Source: a virus. From it: 38,113 nt of DNA. The notes beneath the pieces were generated by a model. That model searched no databases, was not told the DNA's origin, and saw only the letters and a list, made by a program, of their open reading frames with translations. Below, piece after piece: positions 12,125 through 19,371 of this stretch. The position numbers were made by a program, and so were the translations under genes. Positions within the stretch are counted from its first letter, which is position 1. Each line of letters opens with the position of its first letter. The stretch lies in IMG/VR virus record IMGVR_UViG_3300035187_003230, positions 1 through 38,113 of that record. One strand, written 5' to 3'.

Positions 12125-12153
12125 ACAATACGGCAATACTTGCAGTATGTCAA
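12125..12153 (-). promoter_or_regulatory. Leftward promoter with palindromic operator
   Basis: TTGACA (12148-12153), 17 bases, TATTGT (12125-12130). Between the boxes lies TGCAAGTATTGCC (12144-12132 on the minus strand), matching in 10 of 13 positions the palindrome found at 13650-13662 and 14768-14780. It controls the genes from 12094 to about 10069 or further. Confidence 0.7.
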
Positions 12154-12170
12154 GGAAGAAATTGCATCAT

Positions 12171-12362
12171 TCAAACGGGAAAATATCCCAGTTGGTTTGC
12201 TTCTTTGATGATGCACTGCCCGTAGTATTGGGCGGCTTGTCTGCTAACGAATTGAGAGGATTCTCTTTTTGTGAACAGGATTTTGCCGTTTGATTTGACA
12301 AGGTATCCCAGCACGTAACCGCCGTTGCCTTTGGTGATTTTTAGGATGATTTTGGGGTTCAT
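12171..12362 (-). CDS. Hypothetical protein (63 aa)
   Basis: A 63-residue basic protein of short beta strands and a helix: PKIILKITKGNGGYVLGYLVKS, then FVSRQAAQYYGQCIIKEANQLG. The strand-strand-helix order resembles small DUF1508-like folds, but the match is weak. AAAGGAACCCTTACC precedes the ATG. It ends 18 bases before the promoter at 12125-12153, so the operons abut. Confidence 0.6.
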   Translation of the reverse strand: MNPKIILKITKGNGGYVLGYLVKSNGKILFTKRESSQFVSRQAAQYYGQCIIKEANQLGYFPV

Positions 12363-12375
12363 GGTAAGGGTTCCT

Positions 12376-12648
12376 TTAATAGGGGATGGGTTCGTTTGTT
12401 TCAGGTTTTGGTTTTGTAGATTTTTTGTGAAGGTCTACACGTTCAAAACGGTATCGGTCGCGTTTAAAAACGATTCTGTGGTTTTCCACAGAGCTGTTGT
12501 CTTTTGTGCGAAAGATTTTATCGCCTTTGATAGCGTAAGCACAAACGGGAGAGCACCAGTGTGATGCAATCGCCTTTAAAAGGTGATCCGGTGTGGATCC
12601 TATGGCAAGCAATGTGATGGTTTTTGTTTTTAAAACTGTTTTGGACAT
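12376..12648 (-). CDS. Hypothetical protein (90 aa)
   Basis: A 90-residue, strongly basic soluble protein: MSKTVLKTKTITLLAIGSTP, two cysteines around residues 32-36 (WCSPVC), then a charged tail (RIVFKRDRYRFERVDLHKKSTKPKPE). The Cys-x-x-x-Cys pair is the only metal-like motif and is not convincing alone. AAAGGACCACAACC precedes the ATG. A nucleic-acid binding role is possible from charge. Confidence 0.6.
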   Translation of the reverse strand: MSKTVLKTKTITLLAIGSTPDHLLKAIASHWCSPVCAYAIKGDKIFRTKDNSSVENHRIVFKRDRYRFERVDLHKKSTKPKPETNEPIPY

Positions 12649-12675
12649 GGTTGTGGTCCTTTGTGTTGTGTTGGT

Positions 12676-12738
12676 TTAGTGAGAGCCCCAGACAAAAAAG
12701 GCTAGGGCAATCACGGATAGGGTTTCAAGAAAAGACAT
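12676..12738 (-). CDS. 20-residue hydrophobic peptide
   Basis: A tiny gene: MSFLETLSVIALAFFVWGSH, 20 residues, almost wholly hydrophobic. It has AAGGA 7 bases before the ATG and its own promoter 24 bases upstream (12762-12791), which together make it more convincing than a random short frame. Peptides of this size in phages and plasmids can be membrane-active regulators or type I toxin-like. Nothing more can be said. Confidence 0.5.
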   Translation of the reverse strand: MSFLETLSVIALAFFVWGSH

Positions 12739-12761
12739 AGTAACAATCCTTTTGTTGTGTG

Positions 12762-12791
12762 TGTATAGACACAATACACAAAAGGGGTTAA
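12762..12791 (-). promoter_or_regulatory. Leftward promoter before the 20-residue peptide
   Basis: TTAACC (12786-12791), 18 bases, TATACA (12762-12767), then CACACAACAAAAGGA. Near-identical in layout to 8963-8992. Confidence 0.62.
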
Positions 12792-12840
12792 GGAAAGGTT
12801 AGGGTTTGGCTTCCTTTGTTGGTTTCTGCATTCTTTCTGC

Positions 12841-12880
12841 AATTAAACAATGACAAATACTTGATTTTTATTGTTTAATT
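12841..12880. repeat. Perfect 11-bp inverted repeat in an intergenic gap
   Basis: AATTAAACAAT (12841-12851) and ATTGTTTAATT (12870-12880) are perfect inverse copies with 18 bases between. No T run follows on either strand, so it is not a standard terminator. The 118-bp gap (12791-12908) also holds a near-repeat of the 3' end of the gene at 12909 (CTGCATTCTTTCTGCAA against CTGCATTCTTTTTGCAA). It may end the leftward transcript or be an operator. Confidence 0.6.
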
Positions 12881-12908
12881 CCATTTTTCTTTCTGCAAGT
12901 CAGTCTTT

Positions 12909-13367
12909 TTATTCTGCATTCTTTTTGCAAGAAAGTTCTTCTTTTTCAGTTGTTTTTTTTTCTGGGGCATAATGAATAGCCACTTGAAACATTGTTTTTG
13001 TGATTGGAAAGTAAATTCTTTGGGAATCTTTAAGACAGTAGTCCGTTTTTAAATAATCGTTATTTTCTAGAGATTTTTCGATCAGTCTCGCTTCTTTAAT
13101 GATTGGCAAGTTTTCGTTACTAAGTCCTAAAGTATATTTTTTCTTAATGTCATTTAAGCGGTCTTGCGCTTTTTCCCGCGCGTCATAATCAATGCCTTGA
13201 TATTCTACGGGGTGAAGTCCTTCGTCTATCAAATGCACAACAAGGTCGGCGCGGGTGTATATTTTGCCGTTTTCGGTGTATAAAATTTTTTGCGAAAGGT
13301 GTTTAGAGGCTTTGCCTGATTGCATGGGAGAAAGTGTTGATAAATAATTGTTTAAAGCTGTGTTCAT
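12909..13367 (-). CDS. Hypothetical protein (152 aa)
   Basis: A 152-residue charged soluble protein. Residues 30-60 (YTENGKIYTRADLVVHLIDEGLHPVEYQG) and a long helical middle (EKAQDRLNDIKKKYTLGL) are followed by a Lys/Glu-rich tail ending SCKKNAE. AAAGGAAACCAAGCC precedes the ATG. It is the second gene after the operator-controlled promoter at 13643-13671. No family is recognised. Confidence 0.65.
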   Translation of the reverse strand: MNTALNNYLSTLSPMQSGKASKHLSQKILYTENGKIYTRADLVVHLIDEGLHPVEYQGIDYDAREKAQDRLNDIKKKYTLGLSNENLPIIKEARLIEKSLENNDYLKTDYCLKDSQRIYFPITKTMFQVAIHYAPEKKTTEKEELSCKKNAE

Positions 13368-13382
13368 GGCTTGGTTTCCTTT

Positions 13383-13586
13383 TTATAGAGATTCAGGGGT
13401 TACAAAAACAAACTGGCCTTTTGCCGTAAAGTTCTCATAGTTGGACAAAGGGGAAAGATAGTATTCGCCAAACAATCCGATATTTCTCGACCAGCGCACT
13501 TCATATAATTTTTTGTTGCTTTTTAAAATCGTTCTGCCTTCCTGATAAACAGAGCGCAGGGTTTCTTGTGTGAATTTTTTTGTCAT
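13383..13586 (-). CDS. Hypothetical protein (67 aa)
   Basis: A 67-residue basic protein of probable beta character (LYEVRWSRNIGLFGEYYLSPLS, KGQFVFVTPESL) after a short helix. AAAGGAACCCTAACC precedes the ATG, and the gene is the first downstream of the promoter/operator 13643-13671. No family is recognised. Confidence 0.62.
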   Translation of the reverse strand: MTKKFTQETLRSVYQEGRTILKSNKKLYEVRWSRNIGLFGEYYLSPLSNYENFTAKGQFVFVTPESL

Positions 13587-13642
13587 GGTTAGGGTTCCTT
13601 TGTGTTGAGTGGTTACGCTTGTTGGTTTGTTTTATTAAAACC

Positions 13643-13671
13643 ATAATAGTGCAATTATTGCAGCCCGTCAA
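13643..13671 (-). promoter_or_regulatory. Strong leftward promoter with palindromic operator
   Basis: TTGACG (13666-13671), 17 bases, TATTAT (13643-13648). The spacer holds the perfect palindrome TGCAATAATTGCA (13650-13662). A repressor bound there would block RNA polymerase. It drives the genes at 13586 and 13367. A further shared stretch, AATTGCATCATT, lies upstream at 13677-13688 and again at 12161-12172. Confidence 0.8.
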
Positions 13672-13755
13672 GGAAAAAATTGCATCATTTGAAAAAAAGA
13701 GAAACAGAAGAGCAACACAAGGAAACAGACGTAAAAAGGTGTAGTTTTTATTTAC

Positions 13756-13784
13756 TTGACAGTGTGATTTTTGTTTGTTACGAA
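13756..13784 (+). promoter_or_regulatory. Rightward promoter of the structured RNA
   Basis: TTGACA (13756-13761), 17 bases, TACGAA (13779-13784). Transcription would start near 13791, on the strand opposite to the surrounding accessory genes. Confidence 0.55.
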
Positions 13785-13790
13785 GCCTCG

Positions 13791-14024
13791 TGCGCGTAAA
13801 CTTAATAGCTCAATACCCTGATTGTTTGATAACCTTTAAGATATTCTTAAAACACATACGCCTAGGGGTCTTTAGGGGAGCGGCAGAGAGGCGTTAGCCT
13901 ATCGGTGAGCATCCCCTATGAAACAAACCCAGCGGTAGCTGGTTCGTAAGGGGAAGTCTGTTCAAAATCTTTGAACGTCTTTTCTTGGGATGATGTGGGG
14001 GGATTCACCATCCCCCCTTTTTTT
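13791..14024 (+). ncRNA. Candidate structured non-coding RNA (~235 nt)
   Basis: A 440-bp gap between leftward genes contains no plausible gene on either strand but a chain of good hairpins on the plus strand: TTTAAGA/TCTTAAA (13835-13851), TAGGGGA/TCCCCTA (13873-13918) enclosing AGGC-GTTA-GCCT, CCAGC-GGTA-GCTGG (13929-13942), GTTCAAA-ATC-TTTGAAC (13960-13976), and an intrinsic terminator (13997-14024). A promoter precedes it. A second TAGGGG at 13863-13868 could compete for CCCCTA, giving two folds. I recognise no known RNA family. It may be a regulatory RNA, a packaging-type RNA or an antisense RNA; the 5' end is inferred. Confidence 0.62.
13997..14024 (+). terminator. Terminator of the structured RNA
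   Basis: GGGGGGAT (13997-14004), loop TCACC, ATCCCCCC (14010-14017), then seven Ts (14018-14024). There is no T run on the minus strand, so it acts on rightward transcription, where the only upstream unit is the RNA candidate. Confidence 0.92.
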
Positions 14025-14032
14025 GGTTGTGA

Positions 14033-14497
14033 TTAAGAATTTTCTAAAAGAATCTTGTTTGTTTCTTGGATTCTTTTTTCAAGAATCTCTATGTCGATAG
14101 GGTTGTTGGCTGTTGCCAGTTTATAGTGCAGAGATGACAAGCCCGCTTTGCAAGCCTCAACCAATGCGGCTATATGTTTTTTGTGCCTTTGTTCAGCTTT
14201 TAGTTTGTTCTTGTGTGCTTTGTTTTCAAAAGCCTTTAAAACTTCAGAATACAAAGGATGGTCGGGGCATACCAATATGCTGTCAGAATCAAAGCAATCA
14301 GTCATCAAATCAGTGTCATTTTTAATCGTGAAAAATTCCCCAACTTCTTTGGAAAAGCGGCTAGTGAGATCTGATTTTTTGGATTGTTTGCAAATTTGTA
14401 TTGATTCATTTTTAACGTCACGAAAATAACAACAGGCTTGGAGTTTCCCGCCGTTGATTTTGATTCCATTGTAAAAGAATTTGATTGTGTTGGTCAT
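14033..14497 (-). CDS. Hypothetical protein (154 aa)
   Basis: A 154-residue protein. The first 60 residues look beta-rich (NTIKFFYNGIKINGGKLQACCYF...), the rest helical and basic (AFENKAHKNKLKAEQRHKKHIAALVEACKAGL) ending with a coiled-coil-like helix (IEILEKRIQETNKILLE). AAAGGAAACCAAGCT precedes the ATG. It is the second gene behind the operator-controlled promoter at 14761-14789. The N-terminal pattern FFYNGIK-x-N-GGKLQ seems familiar from other phages, but I know no function. Confidence 0.65.
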   Translation of the reverse strand: MTNTIKFFYNGIKINGGKLQACCYFRDVKNESIQICKQSKKSDLTSRFSKEVGEFFTIKNDTDLMTDCFDSDSILVCPDHPLYSEVLKAFENKAHKNKLKAEQRHKKHIAALVEACKAGLSSLHYKLATANNPIDIEILEKRIQETNKILLENS

Positions 14498-14517
14498 AGC
14501 TTGGTTTCCTTTGTTGG

Positions 14518-14706
14518 TTACTCTTTTGCTTCCAAAAAGTTAAAACAGGTTTCTTTTTTAGCGTGATTAAAAGATATTTCTCCATTTTTGACGGCAAAAT
14601 ATCTTCTGTGTAAGCGGAAAACAAAATTGCTTTTGTCTTTAAAAACAATCCCGTCTCTCTCTGCTATGGATTTAATTTTTTCATAGTCATATTGTTTTTT
14701 GGTCAT
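14518..14706 (-). CDS. Hypothetical basic protein (62 aa)
   Basis: A 62-residue basic protein: MTKKQYDYEKIKSIAERDGIVF, then short strands (FVFRLHRRYFAVKNGEISF) and a polar end. The ATG at 14706 has AAAGGAAACC upstream and follows promoter/operator 14761-14789; an in-frame ATG at 14772 lies within the promoter. It may be the direct target gene of the repressor, as the first gene of its operon. No family is recognised. Confidence 0.62.
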   Translation of the reverse strand: MTKKQYDYEKIKSIAERDGIVFKDKSNFVFRLHRRYFAVKNGEISFNHAKKETCFNFLEAKE

Positions 14707-14760
14707 GATTTGGTTTCCTTTGTTGAGTTGAACGCTTGTGTTGTTGTTATTGTTAAGATC

Positions 14761-14789
14761 AATATACTGCAATTATTGCAGCCTGTCAA
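14761..14789 (-). promoter_or_regulatory. Strong leftward promoter with palindromic operator
   Basis: TTGACA (14784-14789), 17 bases, TATATT (14761-14766), the best promoter in the window. The spacer carries the palindrome TGCAATAATTGCA (14768-14780), identical to that at 13650-13662; the flanking GGC on the -35 side is also shared. Confidence 0.85.
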
Positions 14790-14837
14790 CAGGAAAATGC
14801 AAAAAAATGAAAAAAAAAATAGGAAAAAAGAAAGGGC

Positions 14838-14866
14838 TTGATTTTATAGGGTTTTGTTGTCATACA
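14838..14866 (+). promoter_or_regulatory. Probable late promoter before the terminase genes
   Basis: TTGATT (14838-14843), 17 bases, CATACA (14861-14866), then TACACAAAAGGGAGG. Both boxes are imperfect, so an activator or another early promoter may be involved. It is the only visible promoter before the 20-kb structural operon. It stands divergent to the strong leftward promoter at 14761-14789. Confidence 0.5.
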
Positions 14867-14886
14867 TACACAAAAGGGAGGATTTT

Positions 14887-15330
14887 ATGGATGATAAAAA
14901 GCCAAAGAAAGCAGGAAGGCCAAAAGTCGATAAAAAGCCTTTGACACCAAAACAGATGAAGCTTGCTAGAAACATAGCCAGCGGAATGCCTCAGGTTGAT
15001 GCTTACCGTGATGCTTACAATACAACAACGGACAATAAAAACACGCAGCGCGTGCGTGCTTATCATGAAGCACGTAAAGATAATGTTGCTGCTATGATAC
15101 AAGAATTGAAAGAAAGAGCCGAGCAAGGCGTTGTTTGGACTCGCCAGATGGCCGCTGAGGCACTGCTAGAGGCAGCCGATATAGCTAGACGCCAAAAGCA
15201 CTCACAGGGCATGACAGGGGCTTTAAAAGAGCTTAACGCAATGTATGGCTATAATGAAGCCACAAAAATCAATATTGGTGGGCAGAAAGGCAACCCTATT
15301 ATCATAGCACCTGATGAAAAGGACCTCTAA
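14887..15330 (+). CDS. terS: Terminase small subunit
   Basis: A 147-residue protein. A basic start (DDKKPKKAGRPKVDKK) is followed by LTPKQMKLARNIASGMPQVDAYRDAY, the Terminase_2-like HTH that recognises phage DNA for packaging, and then by a helical oligomerisation part (AAMIQELKERAEQGVVWTRQMAAEALLEAADIA) and a glycine-containing tail (INIGGQKGNP). It hands DNA to the large subunit encoded next; the stop TAA overlaps the next ATG by one base. The ATG at 14887 with GGGAGG 6 bases upstream was preferred to an ATG at 14854. Confidence 0.9.
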   Translation: MDDKKPKKAGRPKVDKKPLTPKQMKLARNIASGMPQVDAYRDAYNTTTDNKNTQRVRAYHEARKDNVAAMIQELKERAEQGVVWTRQMAAEALLEAADIARRQKHSQGMTGALKELNAMYGYNEATKINIGGQKGNPIIIAPDEKDL

Positions 15331-16595
15331 TGCTTATCAAGTGGACCGATAAGCAAAAGGAAGCCTTGAAGCTACTCAGTGGCGATGCCAAGCACGTCAT
15401 GCTTTATGGTGGCTCAAGATCGGGAAAGACGTACCTCTTAACCCATGTGGTGTTCATCCGTGCTTTAAAGTATGACAAAACGCGCCACGCGATAATCAGA
15501 CAGACACAGACAGCGGCAAGGCGGTCTTTATGGCTTGGCACCATTCAGGATGTTATTGCCAGCAGGTATCCTGATGTTGATTTGAAGATCAACAAAACAG
15601 AAATGACAATCACCTTCCCAAACGGGTCTATGATTGAGATCATGGGTGTGGATGAGGGCGCAAAGGAAAAGATGCTTGGGAATGAATACACCACTATCTA
15701 TTTTAATGAATGCAGCGAGATGATGTTCAGCACTGTGTCTTTCATGTATTCACGATTGAGTCAAAAGAGCGCGGCTAAAAACAAGTTCTTTTACGACCAG
15801 AATCCCCCGCATATCTCGCATTGGTCCTTTCCCATGTTCGTGCAAGGCACTAACTACTACAGCAAGGAAAAGCATGCCAACCCATCCGACTATGTGTCCC
15901 TTGTGTTAAATCCTGCCGATAACGTGCAGAACATATCAAGCGATTATATCCAGCAGCTTATGGAGAACATGAATGAGCAACAAAAACAACGGTTTATCTT
16001 TGGCCAGTTTGCAAGTGATCCAGATGAGAAGACGGTGTTCACCAACTGGACTATCAAGGCCTTTGATACTGACCCTGATGCTGTCTTTCAGTTTGGGTGT
16101 GACTTTGGCTTTAGTGTAGACCCCACGGTATTGATACGCTGTTACCTGAAAGAGCGCACACTATACATAGACCAAGAGCTTGTGCTTAAGCAGTGTGAGA
16201 CAATAGACATGCCTAAGATGTTTCTAAGCATACCGGAAAGCCAGCGGTATATCATTGTGGCTGATTCATCACGTCCTGAGACCATATCGCATTTAAAGCG
16301 GCATGGGTTCCCTAAGGTGATGCCAAGCCTCAAGGGCAAGAATAGCGTGATTGAGGGTATAGAGTTGCTGAAGGGATACAGGATTGTTGTACATCCACGA
16401 TGCGAAGAGACGATAAACGAACTGTCCTTTTATAGCTATGCCACGGATAAAGACAGCGGGAAGGTGTTGCCAGAGCTTGAGAAGAATCAGGCAGATCATT
16501 GTATTGACGCCTTAAGGTATGCGTGCGAAGGATTTAGTAAGGTGGCATCACGTCGGATGCAATATGCAGCCCCTAGTAGGAGGATGATGGTTTAA
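15330..16595 (+). CDS. terL: Terminase large subunit
   Basis: A 421-residue packaging motor ATPase/nuclease. Walker A is GGSRSGKT (27-34); the Walker B strand with catalytic Glu is IYFNECSE (123-130). A coupling-like segment QNPPHISHW follows near 156-164. The C-terminal RNase H-like nuclease shows CDFGFSVDPT (first Asp), IIVADSSRPE (second Asp) and HCIDALRYA (third Asp). Length is usual for the Terminase_6/PBSX-like group. It cuts concatemers and drives DNA through the portal. It overlaps both neighbours by a base. The packaging mode (headful or site-specific) cannot be told from this alone. Confidence 0.95.
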   Translation: MLIKWTDKQKEALKLLSGDAKHVMLYGGSRSGKTYLLTHVVFIRALKYDKTRHAIIRQTQTAARRSLWLGTIQDVIASRYPDVDLKINKTEMTITFPNGSMIEIMGVDEGAKEKMLGNEYTTIYFNECSEMMFSTVSFMYSRLSQKSAAKNKFFYDQNPPHISHWSFPMFVQGTNYYSKEKHANPSDYVSLVLNPADNVQNISSDYIQQLMENMNEQQKQRFIFGQFASDPDEKTVFTNWTIKAFDTDPDAVFQFGCDFGFSVDPTVLIRCYLKERTLYIDQELVLKQCETIDMPKMFLSIPESQRYIIVADSSRPETISHLKRHGFPKVMPSLKGKNSVIEGIELLKGYRIVVHPRCEETINELSFYSYATDKDSGKVLPELEKNQADHCIDALRYACEGFSKVASRRMQYAAPSRRMMV

Positions 16596-18856
16596 TGGCT
16601 AAGTTAAAAGATGATGATGTGATTGGTATTGTGCAGTCCTATTGGGGTGATATTGGGCAGTATAACACCGAATTGACTAGAGAGAGAACGTTAGGCCTTA
16701 AATACTACAACCGTGATTTATTCGGCGGTGAGAAAGAGGGATGGAGTGAGTTTGTATCCTCTGACGTGTTTGATGCTGTTGAGTGGACGTTAGCAGAATG
16801 TATGGATATATACTTCAGCACGTCACCCATTGGATCGTTTGTGGCTGAGAACATGAACGATATACAGGCGGCGGAGCAAGAAACCAAGATGGTGAAGACC
16901 ACTATCGAGGAACAGAACAATGGGTTCTTGTTGTTCTATACGTGGTTGAAGGATGCCCTAATTCAGAAGAATGGGATTGTCAAAGTTTATTGGGACGATG
17001 TGGTAAACAAAGAGCGCGAAACGTACAAGATGCAATCGTATCAAGCGTTTACCTCCTTGATGAATGATAAAGACGTAGAGGTTAAGGCGGTCACGGCTTT
17101 TCTTGGTGAGCAAGAGTTATCTATGGATGAAATTCAGATCATGCCGCCTGAGATGGTGATGATGGCGCGGTTTGATGTGGATTGTGTCAGAAAAAGTGAT
17201 GTGTCTCAGGTTCGCATTGAATGCATACAACCTGAAAACTTTTACGTGGATAAGACGCATTCAAGTTTAAATCTTGATGATGCTATGTTTGTGGCGGAGC
17301 GTGTGTTTGCGCGTCGCTCTGATTTGGTGGCGGCTGGTTATAGTTTAGAGAAGATTGAGCGTGTTCCTAAGACAACGATTTTGTTTAATTCCGAAGAAGA
17401 ACGGGCGAGAGATTCTGATCGTTTAAATTCGTTTCAGAATGTTGGTGCAGGCGATAAAAGCACGTTTACGGATCGCGTTGAGATTATGGAGACATACTTT
17501 CGTGCAGATGTTAAGAACAATGGGGATATGCGGTTATATCGTGCCATTGTTGGTGGAACATTTGGTTATGGACAAACTGGGAATGGTGTGACTGTGGTGT
17601 TGGAATGTGAGGAAACGGATTCGATTCCTTACTGTGCATTGTCACCGAACATTGTGCCTCACAGGTTTTGGGGTATTTCCAAGTATGATGAGATTGGGGA
17701 TATTCAGCGGTATAAGAGTACGTTGTTGCGTGGTACGTTGAATAACATGATGCAGCACAATGCGCCTGTGACGATTGTTCCTGATACGACGGGATTGGAT
17801 ACAAAGATGCTGGCGGATGCTGATCCAGGGGGTGTGATCCCAGCGGCAAATACGGATGGCATATTGCCGTTGAACGTGGAGTATGTGGCGGACAAGAACA
17901 TACCTATATTGGGGCTGTTGGACGAGTTAGCGGAGCGTCGCACGGGTATATCGAAGGTGACGCAAGGATTGGATCCAGCGGCATTATCGGAGAGTACGCA
18001 GTTTGTGGGCGCAAGTATTTTGAATGCGTCTCAAAAGAAGTTAAAGAACATTGTGCGTATCTTTGCTGAGACTGGCATTAAGTCTTTGTATTTAAAGACG
18101 CATGAGTTGCTCAGGAAATATGCTAAAGATTCTATGATCTTGCGTGATTCGGGTAAGTATTACGAGGTTGATCCTAGGGAATGGAGAAAGCGGAAGTCTT
18201 TTGACATTACGGTGGGCACGGGTCGGACGGACAAAGAGGCGAAGGTTTTGGCGTTGCAGGGTGTTTTATCGTTGCAGCAAAACATAGCGGCGCAGGGTTT
18301 GATGAACAATCCTCTCTTAACGCCTCAGCATTTGTACAGGACAATGTCGGAGTTGGTGACGTTGTCTGGTTTGGGTGATGTAGAAAAGTATTTTGCGAAT
18401 CCTGATGAGTTTCAGCCTGCGCCACCGCCGCCTGAACCTATGGATAAGGCGATGGACATTGAAGAAGGAAGAGTAGCGGCGGATGCGGCTTATAAGGCAG
18501 GATCGTTACAGGTTGAAGTCATGAAAACCCAAATCTCTCTTCAGAAGCTGGAACTTGAGAAAGCCAAGTTACTGATGGAACAGGGCAGACAGGTTGCGCA
18601 GGAAGAATCAAATCGTGCATTGATGATGGCTGAGCCGCCAGAGCAAGAGGAAGAAAAAAGTGATGATTCTGAAAAAGAAAGCAATATGGAAAAGCAGATG
18701 GCATCTGTAAGTGAGGCTATTTCAAAGATTGGGGATGCCATTAAGGAGTTTTCGACTGCAAGTACGCAAAACACGCAGAGTGCTTTATCTATGATACAGA
18801 AGCCAAAGCGTATTGTCCGTGAGAATGGTCGCGTTACGCGCATTGAAACAGAGTAG
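16595..18856 (+). CDS. Portal protein (P22-like, 753 aa)
   Basis: A 753-residue portal. The clip/stem/wing order is not directly visible, but the start (DDVIGIVQSYWGDIGQYNTELTRERTLGLKYYN), the DVFDAVEWTLAECMDIYFST block, VRIECIQPENFYVD and IVPHRFWGISKYDEIGDIQ are typical of P22-type portals. The C-terminal 120 residues form a long charged helix (ISLQKLELEKAKLLMEQGRQ and on) with many Gln/Glu, like the coiled-coil barrel of the P22 portal. Length is close to P22's 725. It forms the dodecameric ring at the capsid vertex and follows TerL with a one-base overlap. Confidence 0.92.
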   Translation: MAKLKDDDVIGIVQSYWGDIGQYNTELTRERTLGLKYYNRDLFGGEKEGWSEFVSSDVFDAVEWTLAECMDIYFSTSPIGSFVAENMNDIQAAEQETKMVKTTIEEQNNGFLLFYTWLKDALIQKNGIVKVYWDDVVNKERETYKMQSYQAFTSLMNDKDVEVKAVTAFLGEQELSMDEIQIMPPEMVMMARFDVDCVRKSDVSQVRIECIQPENFYVDKTHSSLNLDDAMFVAERVFARRSDLVAAGYSLEKIERVPKTTILFNSEEERARDSDRLNSFQNVGAGDKSTFTDRVEIMETYFRADVKNNGDMRLYRAIVGGTFGYGQTGNGVTVVLECEETDSIPYCALSPNIVPHRFWGISKYDEIGDIQRYKSTLLRGTLNNMMQHNAPVTIVPDTTGLDTKMLADADPGGVIPAANTDGILPLNVEYVADKNIPILGLLDELAERRTGISKVTQGLDPAALSESTQFVGASILNASQKKLKNIVRIFAETGIKSLYLKTHELLRKYAKDSMILRDSGKYYEVDPREWRKRKSFDITVGTGRTDKEAKVLALQGVLSLQQNIAAQGLMNNPLLTPQHLYRTMSELVTLSGLGDVEKYFANPDEFQPAPPPPEPMDKAMDIEEGRVAADAAYKAGSLQVEVMKTQISLQKLELEKAKLLMEQGRQVAQEESNRALMMAEPPEQEEEKSDDSEKESNMEKQMASVSEAISKIGDAIKEFSTASTQNTQSALSMIQKPKRIVRENGRVTRIETE

Positions 18857-18865
18857 CCTTTTAAA

Positions 18866-19360
18866 ATGTGGTCAAATCAGTATTGGGCAAAAACATACTG
18901 GGCAGGAAACTACTGGACACCGGCCATTACATCACCAAGCGTGCCTTCTATTGGTGGCGGCACATTGGAAATCAGAAGAAAAAGACGATGGGAAAAAGAA
19001 AAAGAGGTTCTTAAGTTTAGTCTTCGAAAAATAGAAGATCAAGAATTACAAAGCATTGGACAAAAAATCATTGCTTTTGAGCAGCCAAAGGTTAAAAAGG
19101 TTGTCAGAAAACTTATTGATTATTCTCAAAACATTGAAAAGTCTAAGGTTTTAGATTTAGAGATTAAGCGGTTAGAGAGGGCATTAAAAACGCAGCAAAT
19201 CCTTGAGGCTAAAGAAAGGCAAAAGCAAAAGGAATTACAGGATGCTTTGATGGCGCTTAAAGCTCTTTTAAAAGAAGATATGGAAATTATTGACATTTAT
19301 TTGGAAATAGAACAAAAAGAAACAATAGCGCTACTAAGTGCTATGAGAGTTATACTTTAG
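18866..19360 (+). CDS. Hypothetical structural-region protein (164 aa)
   Basis: A 164-residue protein. The N-terminus has repeated aromatic units (SNQYWAKTYWAGNYWTP), a pattern I recall from short phage proteins encoded beside portals and fibres. Then GGGTLEIRRKRRWEKEKEVL leads into a long basic coiled coil (about 60-150). No clear ribosome site precedes the ATG at 18866, 9 bases after the portal stop, so it may be read by coupling. It might be a minor head component or assembly factor; unknown. Confidence 0.65.
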   Translation: MWSNQYWAKTYWAGNYWTPAITSPSVPSIGGGTLEIRRKRRWEKEKEVLKFSLRKIEDQELQSIGQKIIAFEQPKVKKVVRKLIDYSQNIEKSKVLDLEIKRLERALKTQQILEAKERQKQKELQDALMALKALLKEDMEIIDIYLEIEQKETIALLSAMRVIL

Positions 19361-19371
19361 AAACGGATTGT

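Noticed and set aside
12841-12880. Intrinsic terminator
   Set aside because: The stem is AT-only and has no T run on either strand; it is recorded only as an inverted repeat.
13929-13950. tRNA-like arm (GGTTCGTAAG) in the structured RNA
   Set aside because: No acceptor stem or anticodon arm can be folded around it.
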